A stretch of 64,000 nucleotides of DNA from Euglena gracilis (taxonomy: Eukaryota > Euglenozoa > Euglenophyceae > Euglenales > Euglenaceae). The notes below the pieces were generated by a model. That model ran no database searches. It was not told where the DNA came from and saw only the letters and a list, made by a program, of their open reading frames with translations. Below, one piece after another: positions 12,285 to 32,362 of this stretch (positions are counted from its first letter, which is position 1; the number at the start of each line of letters is the position of its first letter). The position numbers and the translations under genes are program-made. Where the stretch lies: assembly GCA_900893395.1 (NCBI GenBank), contig CAAHFI010382145.1, positions 62,001 to 126,000 of the forward strand, written 5' to 3'.

Positions 12285-12914
12285 AAAAAAAAAAACAACT
12301 AATGCTAAAATCTTAATTGAAAATAATATAAAAATAAACTACGAACAACAAATAAATACCAGGTAAATTTAAAAACGATTATTGTTTTGATTATTTATTA
12401 ATAGAGATTTAATCTTTTTTCTATAAATTTAATCTTTCAAATTTTTTCAAAACAAAATGACCAGTTAATGTAAAAAATAAGTTTTTTCTGATTAATGAGG
12501 TTCCAACACTTAATAAAATAAATTACAAAAACAAAATGCAATAAGTTAACAAAAATTTTTATAAAATGGATAATTTTAATTGAATAGAAATTATAATCCT
12601 TCTAAAATCTGTACAAGCGTTTACAACATACAGCTTCATTAATACAAATATACATTTAAAATACCTATAAAACTATAAAAATTTTTGATAGTATTTCCAA
12701 TCGCTTTTTAAACAAAAAAATGAATAAAATAAATCTGTTTTGAAATGAAAAATAAATTAAAATTTTTAAACCATAAACCAAATTCAACAAATAATAAAAA
12801 CAAATAAACTTAAAATTCATCAAAAATAAAAAGTTATTTATCTTTTATTTAGAAAAACAAACTCACTAAAACAACAATTAGAGTTGCAAAAGAAAACTAC
12901 GAAATAATTCAAAT
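12285..12914 (-). other. Gene-poor stretch holding a group II intron
   Basis: This 630-nt stretch lies between the open frame of rpl22 and exon 1 of rps3. A domain V hairpin is readable on the minus strand at about 12596-12637 (GAAGCTGTATG pairing with a CTTGTACAGATTTT arm). Just after the last rpl22 codons the sequence GTCTGAATTTG resembles the 5' end of an atpI intron (GTCTGGATC). An intron close to the rpl22 3' end, with a short last exon before rps3, is the simplest reading. I could not identify that exon. Confidence 0.5.
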
Positions 12915-13256
12915 TCAGACAATAATAGTTATATGACATGTTCGTTTTTTAATAGGAAAACCCCTACCTTGTGCATGTGGACATAAACGTTTCAAGATAG
13001 GTCCAGCATCTGCTCTAGCTTCGAGAACACGCAAAACATTTGCATCTTCATCGTAATTTTTTATTGAATTAGAAACGGCGCTTTTAAGAAGCTTAAAAAT
13101 AAGAGTACTAGGTTTATAAGGCATAAATTTTAAAATCATTAAAGCCTCTTTTGCAGAACGACCTTTAATTTGATTTAAAATTCTCCTAACTTTAAAAGGA
13201 GAAATTCTAACGTACTTTATTGAAGCTGAAGATTCTAAAGGTTTTTTTTGTTCCAT
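12915..13256 (-). CDS. rpl22: Ribosomal protein L22
   Basis: Encodes the exit-tunnel protein of the large subunit. The 113-codon frame reads MEQKKPLESSASIKYVRISP through SPFKVRRILNQIKGRSAKEA to GRGFPIKKRTCHITIIV, matching L22 through its conserved C-terminal CHITI motif. The printed stop may lie inside an intron (see the following stretch), in which case a few residues are added. It lies between rps19 and rps3 as expected. Confidence 0.95.
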   Translation of the reverse strand: MEQKKPLESSASIKYVRISPFKVRRILNQIKGRSAKEALMILKFMPYKPSTLIFKLLKSAVSNSIKNYDEDANVLRVLEARADAGPILKRLCPHAQGRGFPIKKRTCHITIIV

Positions 13257-13366
13257 CAGTAAAAAATAACATAAAATTATATAAAAACTGTATAAAAAGT
13301 ATCCATACTAATATTTAAAAAGTTCTTAATACATGCAAAAATTACATAACATATAAAATAATTCTA

Positions 13367-13851
13367 CTATCTCTTAGTCTTAGTTTTTTTATCATGCTTT
13401 TTATGACCACGATAATTTCTAGTTTGCACAAATTCACCTAATTTTATAAGGTTTAATAAATCCATTTTATTAATAAAAAACCCACAATAATATAAGAAAA
13501 TAAACTTTAAATTTTTTATTACAAAAATTATAAAATCAAAAGTGACCTATCATTTGATCGGAAACTAAAACGGGTATATGCTCCTTTCCATTATAAACGC
13601 CTATTGTATTTCCAATCATAATTGGAATAATAGTACAGGAACGGGACCAAGTTAATATTACAGATTTAAAAAAGATCTAAAGTTTTCATTTAAAAACAAA
13701 AAAATAAATAAATTAGTATTATATATGATTCTAAAATAAAAATTAATTAAAAACATAAGGTCAAATCTCAAAAACGATTCGAATTCATTTGGTCAACTTT
13801 TTTTATTAATGAATAAAAAACAAAAGGACCTTTTTTTAAAGAACGAGACAT
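13367..13851 (-). CDS. rps19: Ribosomal protein S19, three exons
   Basis: Small-subunit head protein. Exon 1 (13851 to about 13775) reads [20 protein letters not shown]. Exon 2 (about 13660-13560) reads [20 protein letters not shown] and [19 protein letters not shown]. Exon 3 (about 13462-13367) reads [20 protein letters not shown] and stop. All family blocks are present in order. Both introns are short, about 100 nt, with no domain V seen, so group III is likely. Confidence 0.95.
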
Positions 13852-13910
13852 AAATAAAAAATAAACAAAATAAAAAATAAACAAAATAATAACAAGGAAA
13901 ATAGTAGATA

Positions 13911-14744
13911 TTAAACCATTTTTCTAGAGCGAATTATATATTTATTACTAAATCGTTTAGGTGATCTTGTCTTTTTACCTAATGCTGGTTTACCCCAAGG
14001 CGTAACAGGCTTTGGTCTACCTATAGGACTTCTGCCTTCGCCTCCTCCATGAGGGTGATCGCAAGGATTCATAGCTACACCACGAACTGTTGGTTTGTTT
14101 CCTAACCAGCGATTTCTTCCAGCTTTTCCTAAAACGACATTAGAATGATCAAGATTTCCAACTTGACCAATAGTAGCCCAACAATAACGTCGTAATAAAC
14201 GAACTTCTCCCGAAGGCATTGTTATAGTAACAAATTTTCCTTCATTGGCCAATATTTGTACAAAAGTTCCAGCAGCCCTTGCAATTTGACCACCTTTTCC
14301 AGGCTCAAACTCTACGTTATGAATAATAGTACCTAATGGTATTTTGCTTATGGGTAAAGAATTTCCTATTTTAATAGGAGAAAAAAAATCAGAAATAATA
14401 TTATTACCAACGCACAAATCTTTTGGATGAATAATATAAGACTTATCACCATTTTTATAATAAATTAAAGCAATTCGAGCATTCCTATTAGGATCGTATT
14501 CAATAGAAATAACTTTTCCTAAAATACCTAGCTTATTACGTTTAAACTCTATTCTGCGATACAAGCGTTTGTGACCACCACCTAAAGTTCGGCAAGTAAT
14601 CACACCACGGGAATTCCGTCCTTTTGACCTATGAACAAAAAATGTTAAATATTTTTCAGGATTAGATTTTGTAATTTCTGAAAAATTACTAACAGAACGT
14701 TTACGAGTCCCTGATGTATATGGTTTGTAATAACGAATAATCAT
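13911..14744 (-). CDS. rpl2: Ribosomal protein L2
   Basis: Uninterrupted 277-codon frame for the peptidyl-transferase-centre protein L2. It reads [20 protein letters not shown] at the start and contains [20 protein letters not shown], the conserved [17 protein letters not shown] block with the functional histidine, and a basic C-terminus. Length matches the family (273-277). It is one of the few intron-free genes in the cluster. Confidence 0.99.
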   Translation of the reverse strand: MIIRYYKPYTSGTRKRSVSNFSEITKSNPEKYLTFFVHRSKGRNSRGVITCRTLGGGHKRLYRRIEFKRNKLGILGKVISIEYDPNRNARIALIYYKNGDKSYIIHPKDLCVGNNIISDFFSPIKIGNSLPISKIPLGTIIHNVEFEPGKGGQIARAAGTFVQILANEGKFVTITMPSGEVRLLRRYCWATIGQVGNLDHSNVVLGKAGRNRWLGNKPTVRGVAMNPCDHPHGGGEGRSPIGRPKPVTPWGKPALGKKTRSPKRFSNKYIIRSRKMV

Positions 14745-14935
14745 ATTAAAAAATTAGTAAACTATTAAAGTATATACTAAATACATCGAAAAAATTAGAA
14801 TTAAAAAATTTTAGGTTAAAAATAAAAAACTAAATTATTTTTAAACAAATAAAGTAAAACTCACCTATAAATGCCACTACTAAAACAATAAAAATTAACT
14901 AGAGACAAGAAAAAAAAGGAATTGTTTCTAAGTCA

Positions 14936-15481
14936 TTATATAAATTGATTAAAATCCTTAAAAGAAATTAAACAAAAAAGAATTAATTGAAAACAAAAGT
15001 TATATTTATTTCCCAATATAATATAATAATATAATCTCACTAATTTAATAAACATTCTTTTATAATATTTTTTCATACCCTCAAAATTATTTGAACGATA
15101 ATATTTACTAGATTTTACATAGCTATTAACTGAAGTAATTTTAACACTAAAAGCAGTTTCAATAAGATCTTTAAATTGCCTTTTACTTATGAAGTTATAA
15201 AATACTAAAAAAATAAAAGTAATTAATTAAAATTTTTATAATATAAAACTACAAACTAAAAATACAGCTACTATAAACATTCAAAACATTTGTATATCAA
15301 CATCAAAAGTATAAACATTATTTTTTAAAAGTTTATTAGTCTTATCGGTCAAAATTTGAGATTTAAAAAAAAATCAAAAGTATTTATAAATATTCAAAAA
15401 AAAATTAACATTAAAAAAAAAAATAAATAAATATATTATAAAAAAAAAATATAAGAACACACCCATACTTAAACTGATCAT
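14936..15481 (-). CDS. rpl23: Ribosomal protein L23, three exons
   Basis: Large-subunit protein at the exit tunnel. A short exon 1 (15481 to about 15465) reads MISLSM before a GTGTGTTC intron start. Exon 2 (about 15370-15290) reads QILTDKTNKLLKNNVYTFDV. Exon 3 (about 15195-14936) reads KRQFKDLIETAFSVKITSVN and KKYYKRMFIKL. Both introns are about 90-95 nt, group III size. The C-terminus after YKRMFIKL is divergent and hydrophobic, so the exact end is less sure. It heads the ribosomal cluster. Confidence 0.88.
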
Positions 15482-15657
15482 AAAATTTTCTAGAAATAAA
15501 ATAAAACATATAAAGTAAACAAAATACTAACAAAAAAAAAACAAGGAAATAATAACCTTTTTTAAATTATAAAAATTTAGAAAAATTTATTCGATAATAT
15601 ATTAATTACCGAATAAACTAAAATATATATTAAGAATATAAAAGTATTATAAAAAAC

Positions 15658-15786
15658 TTATAAAGAAGAACCTAAACCCGAATAAGAGCCATAAAAAAAA
15701 AGAGCAAGAAGTGCAATCGCTGCTAAACCGATTATTGTAAGAACTAACCAAAGTGGAATTCTACCTGTATTTTCTGAATTAGACAT
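15658..15786 (-). CDS. psbJ: Photosystem II protein J
   Basis: Encodes a 42-residue single-span PSII protein near cytochrome b559. The frame starts [13 protein letters not shown], has one hydrophobic helix ([20 protein letters not shown]) and ends SYSGLGSSL. Length and sequence match PsbJ. It is the last gene of the psbE-psbF-psbL-psbJ set. No intron. Confidence 0.97.
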   Translation of the reverse strand: MSNSENTGRIPLWLVLTIIGLAAIALLALFFYGSYSGLGSSL

Positions 15787-15792
15787 AAATAT

Positions 15793-15800
15793 TTCTCCCA
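15793..15800 (-). promoter_or_regulatory. Ribosome binding site of psbJ
   Basis: The minus strand reads GGGAGAAATATTTATG just upstream of psbJ, with a GGGAG purine run about 8 nt before the ATG. This supports the chosen start. Confidence 0.6.
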
Positions 15801-15874
15801 AAATAATAAAAAAATGTTAAAAAAAAATACTACAAAAATATTTGCTTCAAGAAGCAGACTTTAATTAATAATAA

Positions 15875-15991
15875 CTAATTAAAGATATAACTAGAAAATA
15901 GAACAGCCAAAACAAAAATTAATAATAGTCCCCAGTATAAACTTGTCCTATTTAATTCGACTGTTTTTTTATTTGAATTTGTTTGTGCCAT
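15875..15991 (-). CDS. psbL: Photosystem II protein L
   Basis: Encodes the 38-residue PsbL, one helix at the PSII dimer interface. The frame starts [20 protein letters not shown] and ends FSSYIFN, an excellent match with no intron. It lies between psbF and psbJ. Confidence 0.97.
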   Translation of the reverse strand: MAQTNSNKKTVELNRTSLYWGLLLIFVLAVLFSSYIFN

Positions 15992-16098
15992 AATAAATAA
16001 TTTATAATAAAAAAATATGTTAAACCTTAGATTAAAAAATATAAAAAAGTATAACTTTAAACAAAACTTTACACTTTATTTTAACAAAATTTTAAAGG

Positions 16099-16888
<790 letters not shown>

Positions 16889-17271
16889 ATCATAAAGCTT
16901 GCCAAATTTAAATATAATCGATAAACTTGTGAATATATATATATATGATTTTCTTAAATTATTTTAAGAATAAAACGCATTTTTCATATTTTATTAATAA
17001 AAAATACCCCTTTCTTAAACAAAAAATAAAAAAGTTATCATTATTTTCATCTAAAACAAGAACAAAAATTTCAATACTCTTAAAAAAATTGAAATAAAAA
17101 ATACTGTTTTATACACTTTCAAAAATTATTTAGTATATTTTTTACTAAAATCCTGAAATAAGTCTTACTTGAAGGATTTTTAATTTTTTGAAATTAGACA
17201 AAAGTTCAAATCAAATTAAAAATGTATAAATTATATAAAAATGCGTCAGACTTTATTTGTTGTCATAAATT

Positions 17272-18193
17272 TTATTTAGTAAATTGATCCATTTGTTCTA
17301 AAGCATTGAAACGATCAGAAATTAAAGGAGCTTGTTGTCTTGTTTCTGTAAAATATTCGCTTGGACGAGGTGTACCAAAAATGTCATAAACAATTCCCGT
17401 GCTTACAAAAATCCAACCTCCAACAAATAATGACGGTATAGTTACACTATAAAACTAAAAACAATAGAAAAAGTTTTTGTTTAAAAACTGTTGGAATGAA
17501 CTATACAAAAACAGCTTATAATAAAATAATCTTCTGTTATCTAAGGAAAACCAAACAAAATAAATAACAGTTTTACAAAATATTAAAATTTAGTAAACAA
17601 AATATAAAATAAAAAATCCCTAAAATAAACACGTATTATTTAGGTGCAAAAATATAAAAATAAAAAATTTTTTTGTTAAGTAAAATCAAAAATAATCTGC
17701 AATTTATTTCATTCACAAGAAAAACATTTGATTATTAAAATTTTTAAAACATTTAATATTAAGAAAATACACACATGAATTACCCAATAACGAATACTAG
17801 TAATATGAAATTAAACTTCCAAAGCTCATACCAAAACCGTACAAACAAATACACTTGAGCTGTATACGGATTGAAAATTTAAAATAAAATTAAAAAATAT
17901 AAAACAAATTTTATTTTACTTATATAAAAAAATAAACAATGTTGAGATTTACTTTTAAAAAACTAAAAAATAGTAATAATTATTGTTAAACTTTCAAGGA
18001 AATACTTAAAAAATTATTTCAAAAATTATATAAACTAAATAATAAGATAATAAAAAAAGATCAAAAAAGAATTTTACTTATTAAACTTACACGTTTATCT
18101 CAAAGGATATTAATAAAATATTTGATAATAAAAAATGTATATTCCAACGCGCACAATATCAGAAAAAGGACGTTCTCCTGTTGAGCCTGCCAT
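17272..18193 (-). CDS. psbE: Cytochrome b559 alpha subunit, three exons
   Basis: Haem-binding PSII subunit. Exon 1 (18193-18155) reads [13 protein letters not shown]. Exon 2 (17804-17775) reads [10 protein letters not shown], which holds the haem histidine. Exon 3 (17448-17272) reads [20 protein letters not shown] through [16 protein letters not shown] to the stop. Introns begin GTGCGCGTTGG and GTGTGTATTT; a domain V-like hairpin at about 17826-17872 lies just before exon 2. It heads the psbE-F-L-J set. Confidence 0.96.
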
Positions 18194-18277
18194 ATTAAAT
18201 TTCCCTTTAAAAATAAAACATAACAATTACTATATTCTAAAATCATTAATTAACAAATAATAAGTAAAAAATTTTTA

Positions 18278-23758
<5,481 letters not shown>

Positions 23759-23769
23759 TTAAGATATAA

Positions 23770-27449
<3,680 letters not shown>

Positions 27450-27466
27450 CTACACAAAATTAAAAA

Positions 27467-27539
27467 TGAGTTGGCTGGGATTCGAACCCAGGACCGATCG
27501 GTTAAAAGCCGAGTGCTCTACCAACTGAGCTACCAACTC
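27467..27539 (-). tRNA. trnK-UUU: tRNA-Lys (UUU)
   Basis: Folds with acceptor stem GAGTTGG, anticodon loop CTTTTAA (anticodon UUU) and T loop TTCGAAT. It lies between petG and psaA and contains no intron, unlike land-plant trnK. Confidence 0.95.
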
Positions 27540-27586
27540 ACTTAAAGTTAAATAAATTATAAATGTAATTAGAACTTAAGTTTTAT

Positions 27587-28072
27587 TTAATAAAAAGAAT
27601 TACCACTTCGCATATATTGTAAATACGCCGTAAAAAACAAACCACAAATAGTTATTGGAATTAATCCTAAAATAATACCTGACAATTAAAGTAGATACAT
27701 TATATCCAAGTCAAATGAAAAAATAATTTTTATCTCTCTAAAAACTAGGGAGGCCAAAATAAACAAACACCCAGCTTAAAAACTATTTCAAATATAAACT
27801 TTTTAAGTCATAAAAAATTTTTCATTAAATATTAAAATTATTAATATAAAAATGTATTTTAAAGAATAAATAATAAAAATCTGTGAACGTTTTCGCAAAA
27901 ACATTAACGCACAATACAAAAAATGAACATAATAATTTTCAAAGTTTTAATTATAGTTAAAGCTAAACATTATTTTTAATAATAATACTTAAAAAATATA
28001 AATACTCTTTAAATAAAACAATAAGCAAATAAAACTTTGCGATAAATAGAACCACACAAGAGTTTCAACCAT
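27587..28072 (-). CDS. petG: Cytochrome b6f subunit V, two exons
   Basis: Single-span subunit that stabilises the cytochrome b6f complex. Exon 1 (28072-28058) reads MVETL; exon 2 (27685-27587) reads [20 protein letters not shown] to [12 protein letters not shown] and stop. The product is about 37 residues, as in other plastids. The 372-nt intron starts GTGTGG and ends CTACTTTAA; a domain V-like element (arms GCTGGGTG and GGCCTCCC) lies at about 27735-27775. Confidence 0.95.
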
Positions 28073-28141
28073 GGATAACTATAAAAATTTTATTTTATCA
28101 TCCAAAAAACTAAATATTTAAAAAACTTATAAAAAAGGGAA

Positions 28142-28214
28142 CGGGACTGACGGGACTCGAACCCGCAACTTCCGCCGTGACAGGGCGGTGCTCTAACCAT
28201 TAAACTACAATCCC
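28142..28214 (-). tRNA. trnD-GUC: tRNA-Asp (GUC)
   Basis: Acceptor GGGATTG pairs with CAGTCCC, the anticodon stem CCGCC/GGCGG encloses CTGTCAC with anticodon GUC, and the T loop is TTCGAGT. Confidence 0.95.
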
Positions 28215-28288
28215 TAAAAATATTATATGATTATCAAATAATCATACAACAAGATTATTATTTATAATAATAAAAATTAAATATTAAA

Positions 28289-28450
28289 TTATAAAGGTCC
28301 TTTATAAGGATCTTTATAAAAGACTTCCCTCATTAACTCGCCTGTATCATCATATGGGTTACGACCAGGATCGTTAGACAAAAGTCCAAAAACAAATAAT
28401 GAAACAAAAATTAAAATCAAAGCGTATACAAATACTTTTAATATCAACAT
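28289..28450 (-). CDS. psbI: Photosystem II protein I with long tail
   Basis: PsbI is a one-helix PSII core protein. The frame reads [20 protein letters not shown] then [12 protein letters not shown], a clear PsbI match. The usual protein ends a few residues after this point (about 36 residues in all), but here the frame runs on for 21 residues after NDPGRNP, with an acidic patch (DDTGE) and the end KDPYKGPL, making 53 residues. No intron start motif interrupts the tail. Either this lineage has an extended PsbI or the tail is an unrecognised variant. The first ATG matching the family N-terminus was taken as start; the frame is open further upstream. Confidence 0.88.
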   Translation of the reverse strand: MLILKVFVYALILIFVSLFVFGLLSNDPGRNPYDDTGELMREVFYKDPYKGPL

Positions 28451-28719
28451 AAGAATAATAATAACATAATATATAAATAGTGACAAAAAAACAGACTTCA
28501 TTATAATAAAAATGTGAATTTTTATTAAAAAAAACATTACGCAAGTTTGTAGAAAGCTAACCATCATTATTATTATTCTGAAAAAAATTTTGTTAGTGCA
28601 AAAAAAAGTACAAAAATAAAATAATCTAAAGTAAAACATACAATAAAAGAGGTAAAAAATTCAAAAGGAATTATGTTTAAAATTTAATTTCTAGGAATAC
28701 TTTAATCAACAAAATACAT
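28451..28719. promoter_or_regulatory. Divergent spacer psbI / rpl20
   Basis: A 269-nt AT-rich spacer between two genes read outward in opposite directions, so promoters for both are expected here. No convincing -35/-10 pair could be chosen by eye in such AT-rich sequence. Confidence 0.35.
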
Positions 28720-29093
28720 ATGACACGAATCAAAAATAATGGTATAAGTAAAAAAAAGCGAAAAAGAAAAATATCAAAAATGAAAGGATGGGTTGGAGGA
28801 CATTCGAAACTTTTTCGAACAGGAAATCAACAGTTAATGAAAGCTAGACACTATGCTTTTTATGACCGAAAAAAAAAAAAAATCTAAATAAAACATTGTG
28901 GATAACAAGAATAAATGGTGGACTAAAATACTATCTAACCATAAATGAAAAATATAATATTTTCGTATCTTTTCTTAGAAAAACGAAAACCTATGTAAAC
29001 AAAAAACTACTTTCTGAAATAAACGTTAGAGATTCTAAATCATTCAGTCATTTATCAAAACCTATTATGAAATCAACAGGAATTAACTTATGA
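28720..29093 (+). CDS. rpl20: Ribosomal protein L20, frame broken in A-run
   Basis: Large-subunit assembly protein. The first part reads MTRIKNNGISKKKRKRKISK and GNQQLMKARHYAFYDRKKK. The second part, in another frame, reads LWITRINGGLKYYL, the family's conserved WITRINA-type motif, and continues to PIMKSTGINL and stop at 29093. The frame changes in a 14-base A run at about 28869-28882, one base short of in-frame. Together about 120 residues are covered, the normal L20 length. The break is the first of a series in this part of the window and is probably a sequence error. Confidence 0.85.
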
Positions 29094-29869
29094 AATCCAA
29101 AAAAAGGAAAAATTCTTACTATCGAACGAATGGGTAATATGGTAATAAAAAAAACTACTTCCGGAAATAATATGATAAAAAATTATTTTGTTGGTTTTTA
29201 AAACAAGTAAAAGGAAAATCTGCATTAAAAATATTGAAATAAGATTATGACCAAGAAATAGCTAACCTAAGAAATTTCAAAATTACTGCAATAAAAGAAG
29301 ACAAAAAAAAGTAAATTATTAAAAATTATAAAAAAGAAATTCATATTAGGCTTTTTCATATCCTGATTTTTTAGAATTAATATTGGGAAAAAAAAGAAAT
29401 AATATATCAAAAATTTTAAATAGCGAAGAAAATTACTTACGATTAAAACGTAAAAATAAAGAATATATTTTAATATTCTATTTATCATACAAAAAACGAG
29501 TAGGAAAAAATATACGTGCATAGATAAAATATGTATAATAATGTATCATACAAAACTATAAAAATAAAAATAATAAATACGTATTAGTAAAACATTTTAA
29601 TGCATTGGGAAATTTGAAAAAATAAAGAAATTAAAACTAATAACTAAATCAAACATAACCTATGTAATAGTAAAAATTTATGATGAAAAAAAGAATTCTT
29701 TTTAGAATATAAATATAAATATAAAAAAGTAAATTTATAAATTGTTATTTCGAAAGAAAACCTACGCACATAACAAAAAGATGATTAAAAAAAAAAACGC
29801 AAGAAAAAATAGATAAAAATATTTTAAAGCAAAATAAATATTACCCTAAAATAGAATAAAAAAACTAAA
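29094..29869 (+). other. Unassigned stretch between rpl20 and rps12
   Basis: No gene could be recognised in these 776 nt. Short coding-like pieces exist on the plus strand: an ATG overlapping the rpl20 stop (MKSKKRKNSYYRTNG), a piece reading ILTIERMGNMVIKK at about 29110, and a 57-residue open piece ending at about 29523 (YPDFLELILGKKRNN to KKRVGKNIRA). They are in different frames and rich in lysine. Given the frame breaks in neighbouring genes, one divergent gene is possible; plain spacer is the alternative. Confidence 0.3.
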
Positions 29870-30247
29870 ATGCCTACAATAGAACAATTAACACGCTCAC
29901 CGAGAAAAAAAATAAAACGAAAAACTAAATCACCAGCATTAAAAGGATGCCCGCAAAAACGCGCAATATGCATGCGGGTTTACACAACAACACCAAAAAA
30001 ACCAAATTCCGCCTTGCGCAAAGTAACAAGGGTAAGACTTTCTTCAGGGTTAGAAGTTACAGCTTATATACCAGGAATAGGGCATAATTTACAAGAACAT
30101 TCAGTAGTCCTTATCAGAGGTGGAAGAGTTAAAGATTTACCAGGAGTAAAGTACCACGTAATACGTGGATGTTTAGACGCAGCAAGTGTAAAAAATCGCA
30201 AAAATGCAAGATCTAAATACGGTGTAAAAAAACCAAAACCCAAATAA
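29870..30247 (+). CDS. rps12: Ribosomal protein S12
   Basis: Decoding-centre protein, intact at 125 residues. It starts [20 protein letters not shown] and holds the conserved [18 protein letters not shown] and [20 protein letters not shown] blocks, including the lysine whose change gives streptomycin resistance in other organisms. Continuous and unsplit, unlike the trans-spliced rps12 of land plants. It heads the rps12-rps7-tufA set. Confidence 0.98.
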   Translation: MPTIEQLTRSPRKKIKRKTKSPALKGCPQKRAICMRVYTTTPKKPNSALRKVTRVRLSSGLEVTAYIPGIGHNLQEHSVVLIRGGRVKDLPGVKYHVIRGCLDAASVKNRKNARSKYGVKKPKPK

Positions 30248-30324
30248 AACCAACCCAAATTAACTAAAATAAAACACTAAAGTTGAAAAAGAAATTTAGA
30301 AAAATAGAAATTTAACTTATATAT

Positions 30325-30792
30325 ATGTCTCGAAGAAGAAGAGCAAAAAAAGAATAATATCACAAGATCCTATCTATAACAGTACTTTAGCAAGTAAAGT
30401 AATTAATAAAATATTATTGAATGGAAAAAAAACTCTAGCTCAGTATATTTTTTATGAAACAATGAAAATATACAGGAAATTTATAAAAAAGACCCCTTAG
30501 ACATTCTAAGAAAAGCGATAAAAAACGCATCTCCACAAATGGAAACAAGAAAGCGTCGTATCGGAGGAACAATATATCAAGTTCCTGTAGAAGTAAAAGA
30601 AGATCGTGGAACTAGCTTAGCATTAAAATTCATAATAGAAAAAGCTAGAGAAAGAAAAGGAAGAGGAATATCCACAAAACTAAAAAATGAAATAATTGAT
30701 GCATCGAATAACACAGGTGAAGCTGTAAAAAAAAAGAGGAGATACATAAAACAGCTGAAGCAAATAAAGCATTCTCAAATATGAAATTTTAA
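30325..30792 (+). CDS. rps7: Ribosomal protein S7, three frame breaks
   Basis: Small-subunit head protein. The ATG at 30325 begins MSRRRRAKK, and all later S7 blocks are present but in shifted frames: DPIYNSTLASKVINKILLNG, DPLDILRKAIKNASPQMETR, RRIGGTIYQVPVEVKEDRG and the C-terminal EANKAFSNMKF before the stop. The longest open piece (30539-30784) lacks both ends. Each shift falls in a short A run (near 30343, 30465 and 30728) and each equals one missing base. The gene order rps12-rps7-tufA is the bacterial str order. The breaks are likely errors in the sequence rather than gene decay. Confidence 0.85.
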
Positions 30793-30961
30793 TATATATA
30801 AATTTTTTAAGCGTTAAAAAAAATAAAAAATAAAATTTGACCAAAATCTTTCTAATAAAATGAGTTAATTAAATATTTTAAATAAAATAAAAATTTTATT
30901 AATTTTAAGATAATAAAATTTTTTCAAAAAAAAAGTTTCATAAAAGAAAACAAAAATAAAA

Positions 30962-32355
30962 ATGGCTCGTCAGAAATTTGAAAGAACTAAGCCACATATT
31001 AACATAGGCACAATTGGACATGTTGACCATGGAAAAACTACTTTAACAGCGGCAATAACTATGGCTCTAGCTGCAACAGGAAATTCAAAAGCCAAAAGAT
31101 ATGAAGATATTGATTCAGCTCCAGAAGAAAAAGCCCGAGGAATAACTATAAATACAGCACATGTAGAATATGAAACAAAAAATCGACATTATGCACATGT
31201 AGATTGCCCAGGGCATGCGGATTATGTAAAAAATATGATAACAGGAGCTGCTCAAATGGATGGAGCGATACTAGTCGTTTCGGCGGCGGATGGACCAATG
31301 CCACAAACTAAAGAACATATTCTTTTAGCAAAACAAGTAGGAGTACCTAACATCGTTGTTTTTTTAAATAAAGAAGACCAAGTAGAATAAGCTTAAAAAT
31401 TAAAAACCTTCACTAAAAGAGAAACTTAAAAAACATATAAAAAATAAAATTAATTTTAAAATTAAATGAAGAAAATATTCCATCAAAAACGATAGTGAAC
31501 TATTAGAATTAGTTGAATTAGAAATTCGAGAAACTCTAAGTAATTACGAGTTTCCAGGAGACGATATTCCTGTTATACCTGGATCAGCCCTATTATCTGT
31601 TGAAGCATTAACAAAAAATCCTAAAATTACTAAAGGAGAAAACAAGTGGTGGATAAAATATTAAACTTAATGGATCAAGTAGATTCTTATATACCTACAC
31701 CTACAAGAGATACAGAAAAAGATTTCCTTATGGCTATTGAAGACGTTTTATCAATTACAGGAAGAGGAACTGTAGCAACAGGACGTGTGGAACGTGGAAC
31801 AATAAAAGTAGGTGAGACAGTAGAACTTGTAGGATTAAAAGACACACGTTCCACAACAATAACAGGACTAGAAATGTTTCAAAAAAGTTTAGATGAAGCT
31901 CTTGCAGGAGACAACGTTGGAGTTTTATTAAGAGGTATACAAAAAAATGATGTTGAACGAGGAATGGTATTAGCAAAACCAAGAACAATAATCCACATAC
32001 AAAATTTGATTCCCAAGTATACATTCTTACTAAAGAAGAGGGGGAAGACATACACCTTTTTTTGAAGGATATAGACCACAGTTTTATGTACGTAACATGA
32101 TCGAATCATTTAGATCAGACAATGATAATCCTGCGCAAATGGTAATGCCTGGGGATAGAATAAAAATGAAAGAAAAAAAACCCATTGCAATAGAAGTGTC
32201 TTAATAATAATAAAAATAAAATAAAAATAAAATAAATAAAATAAAAACTTTCGTTAAATTATATCAAATAAAACATATTGGAAAAAAGGTATGAGATTGC
32301 AATTAGAGAAGGTGGTAGAACTGTGGGCCGGCGTTGTTTATCAATAATACAATAA
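30962..32355 (+). CDS. tufA: Elongation factor Tu, three exons, frame breaks
   Basis: Delivers aminoacyl-tRNA to the ribosome. Exon 1 (30962 to about 31388) reads [20 protein letters not shown] with the GTPase P-loop [16 protein letters not shown] and NKEDQVE. Exon 2 (about 31488-32195) reads [20 protein letters not shown] through [19 protein letters not shown] to GDRIKMK. Exon 3 (about 32285-32355) carries the end, matching [16 protein letters not shown]-type sequence to the stop. Introns are about 90-100 nt, group III size; the second starts GTGTC. Frame breaks near 31648, 31996, 32041 and several in exon 3 each equal one missing base in G, C, A or T runs. A short loss near 32090 (VRNMIES where VRTTD-type residues are expected) is also seen. 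Confidence 0.9.
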
Positions 32356-32362
32356 TTAATTT

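Noticed and set aside
31755-32109. Minus-strand open frames opposite tufA
   Set aside because: Shadow frames of tufA; the plus strand carries all EF-Tu motifs.
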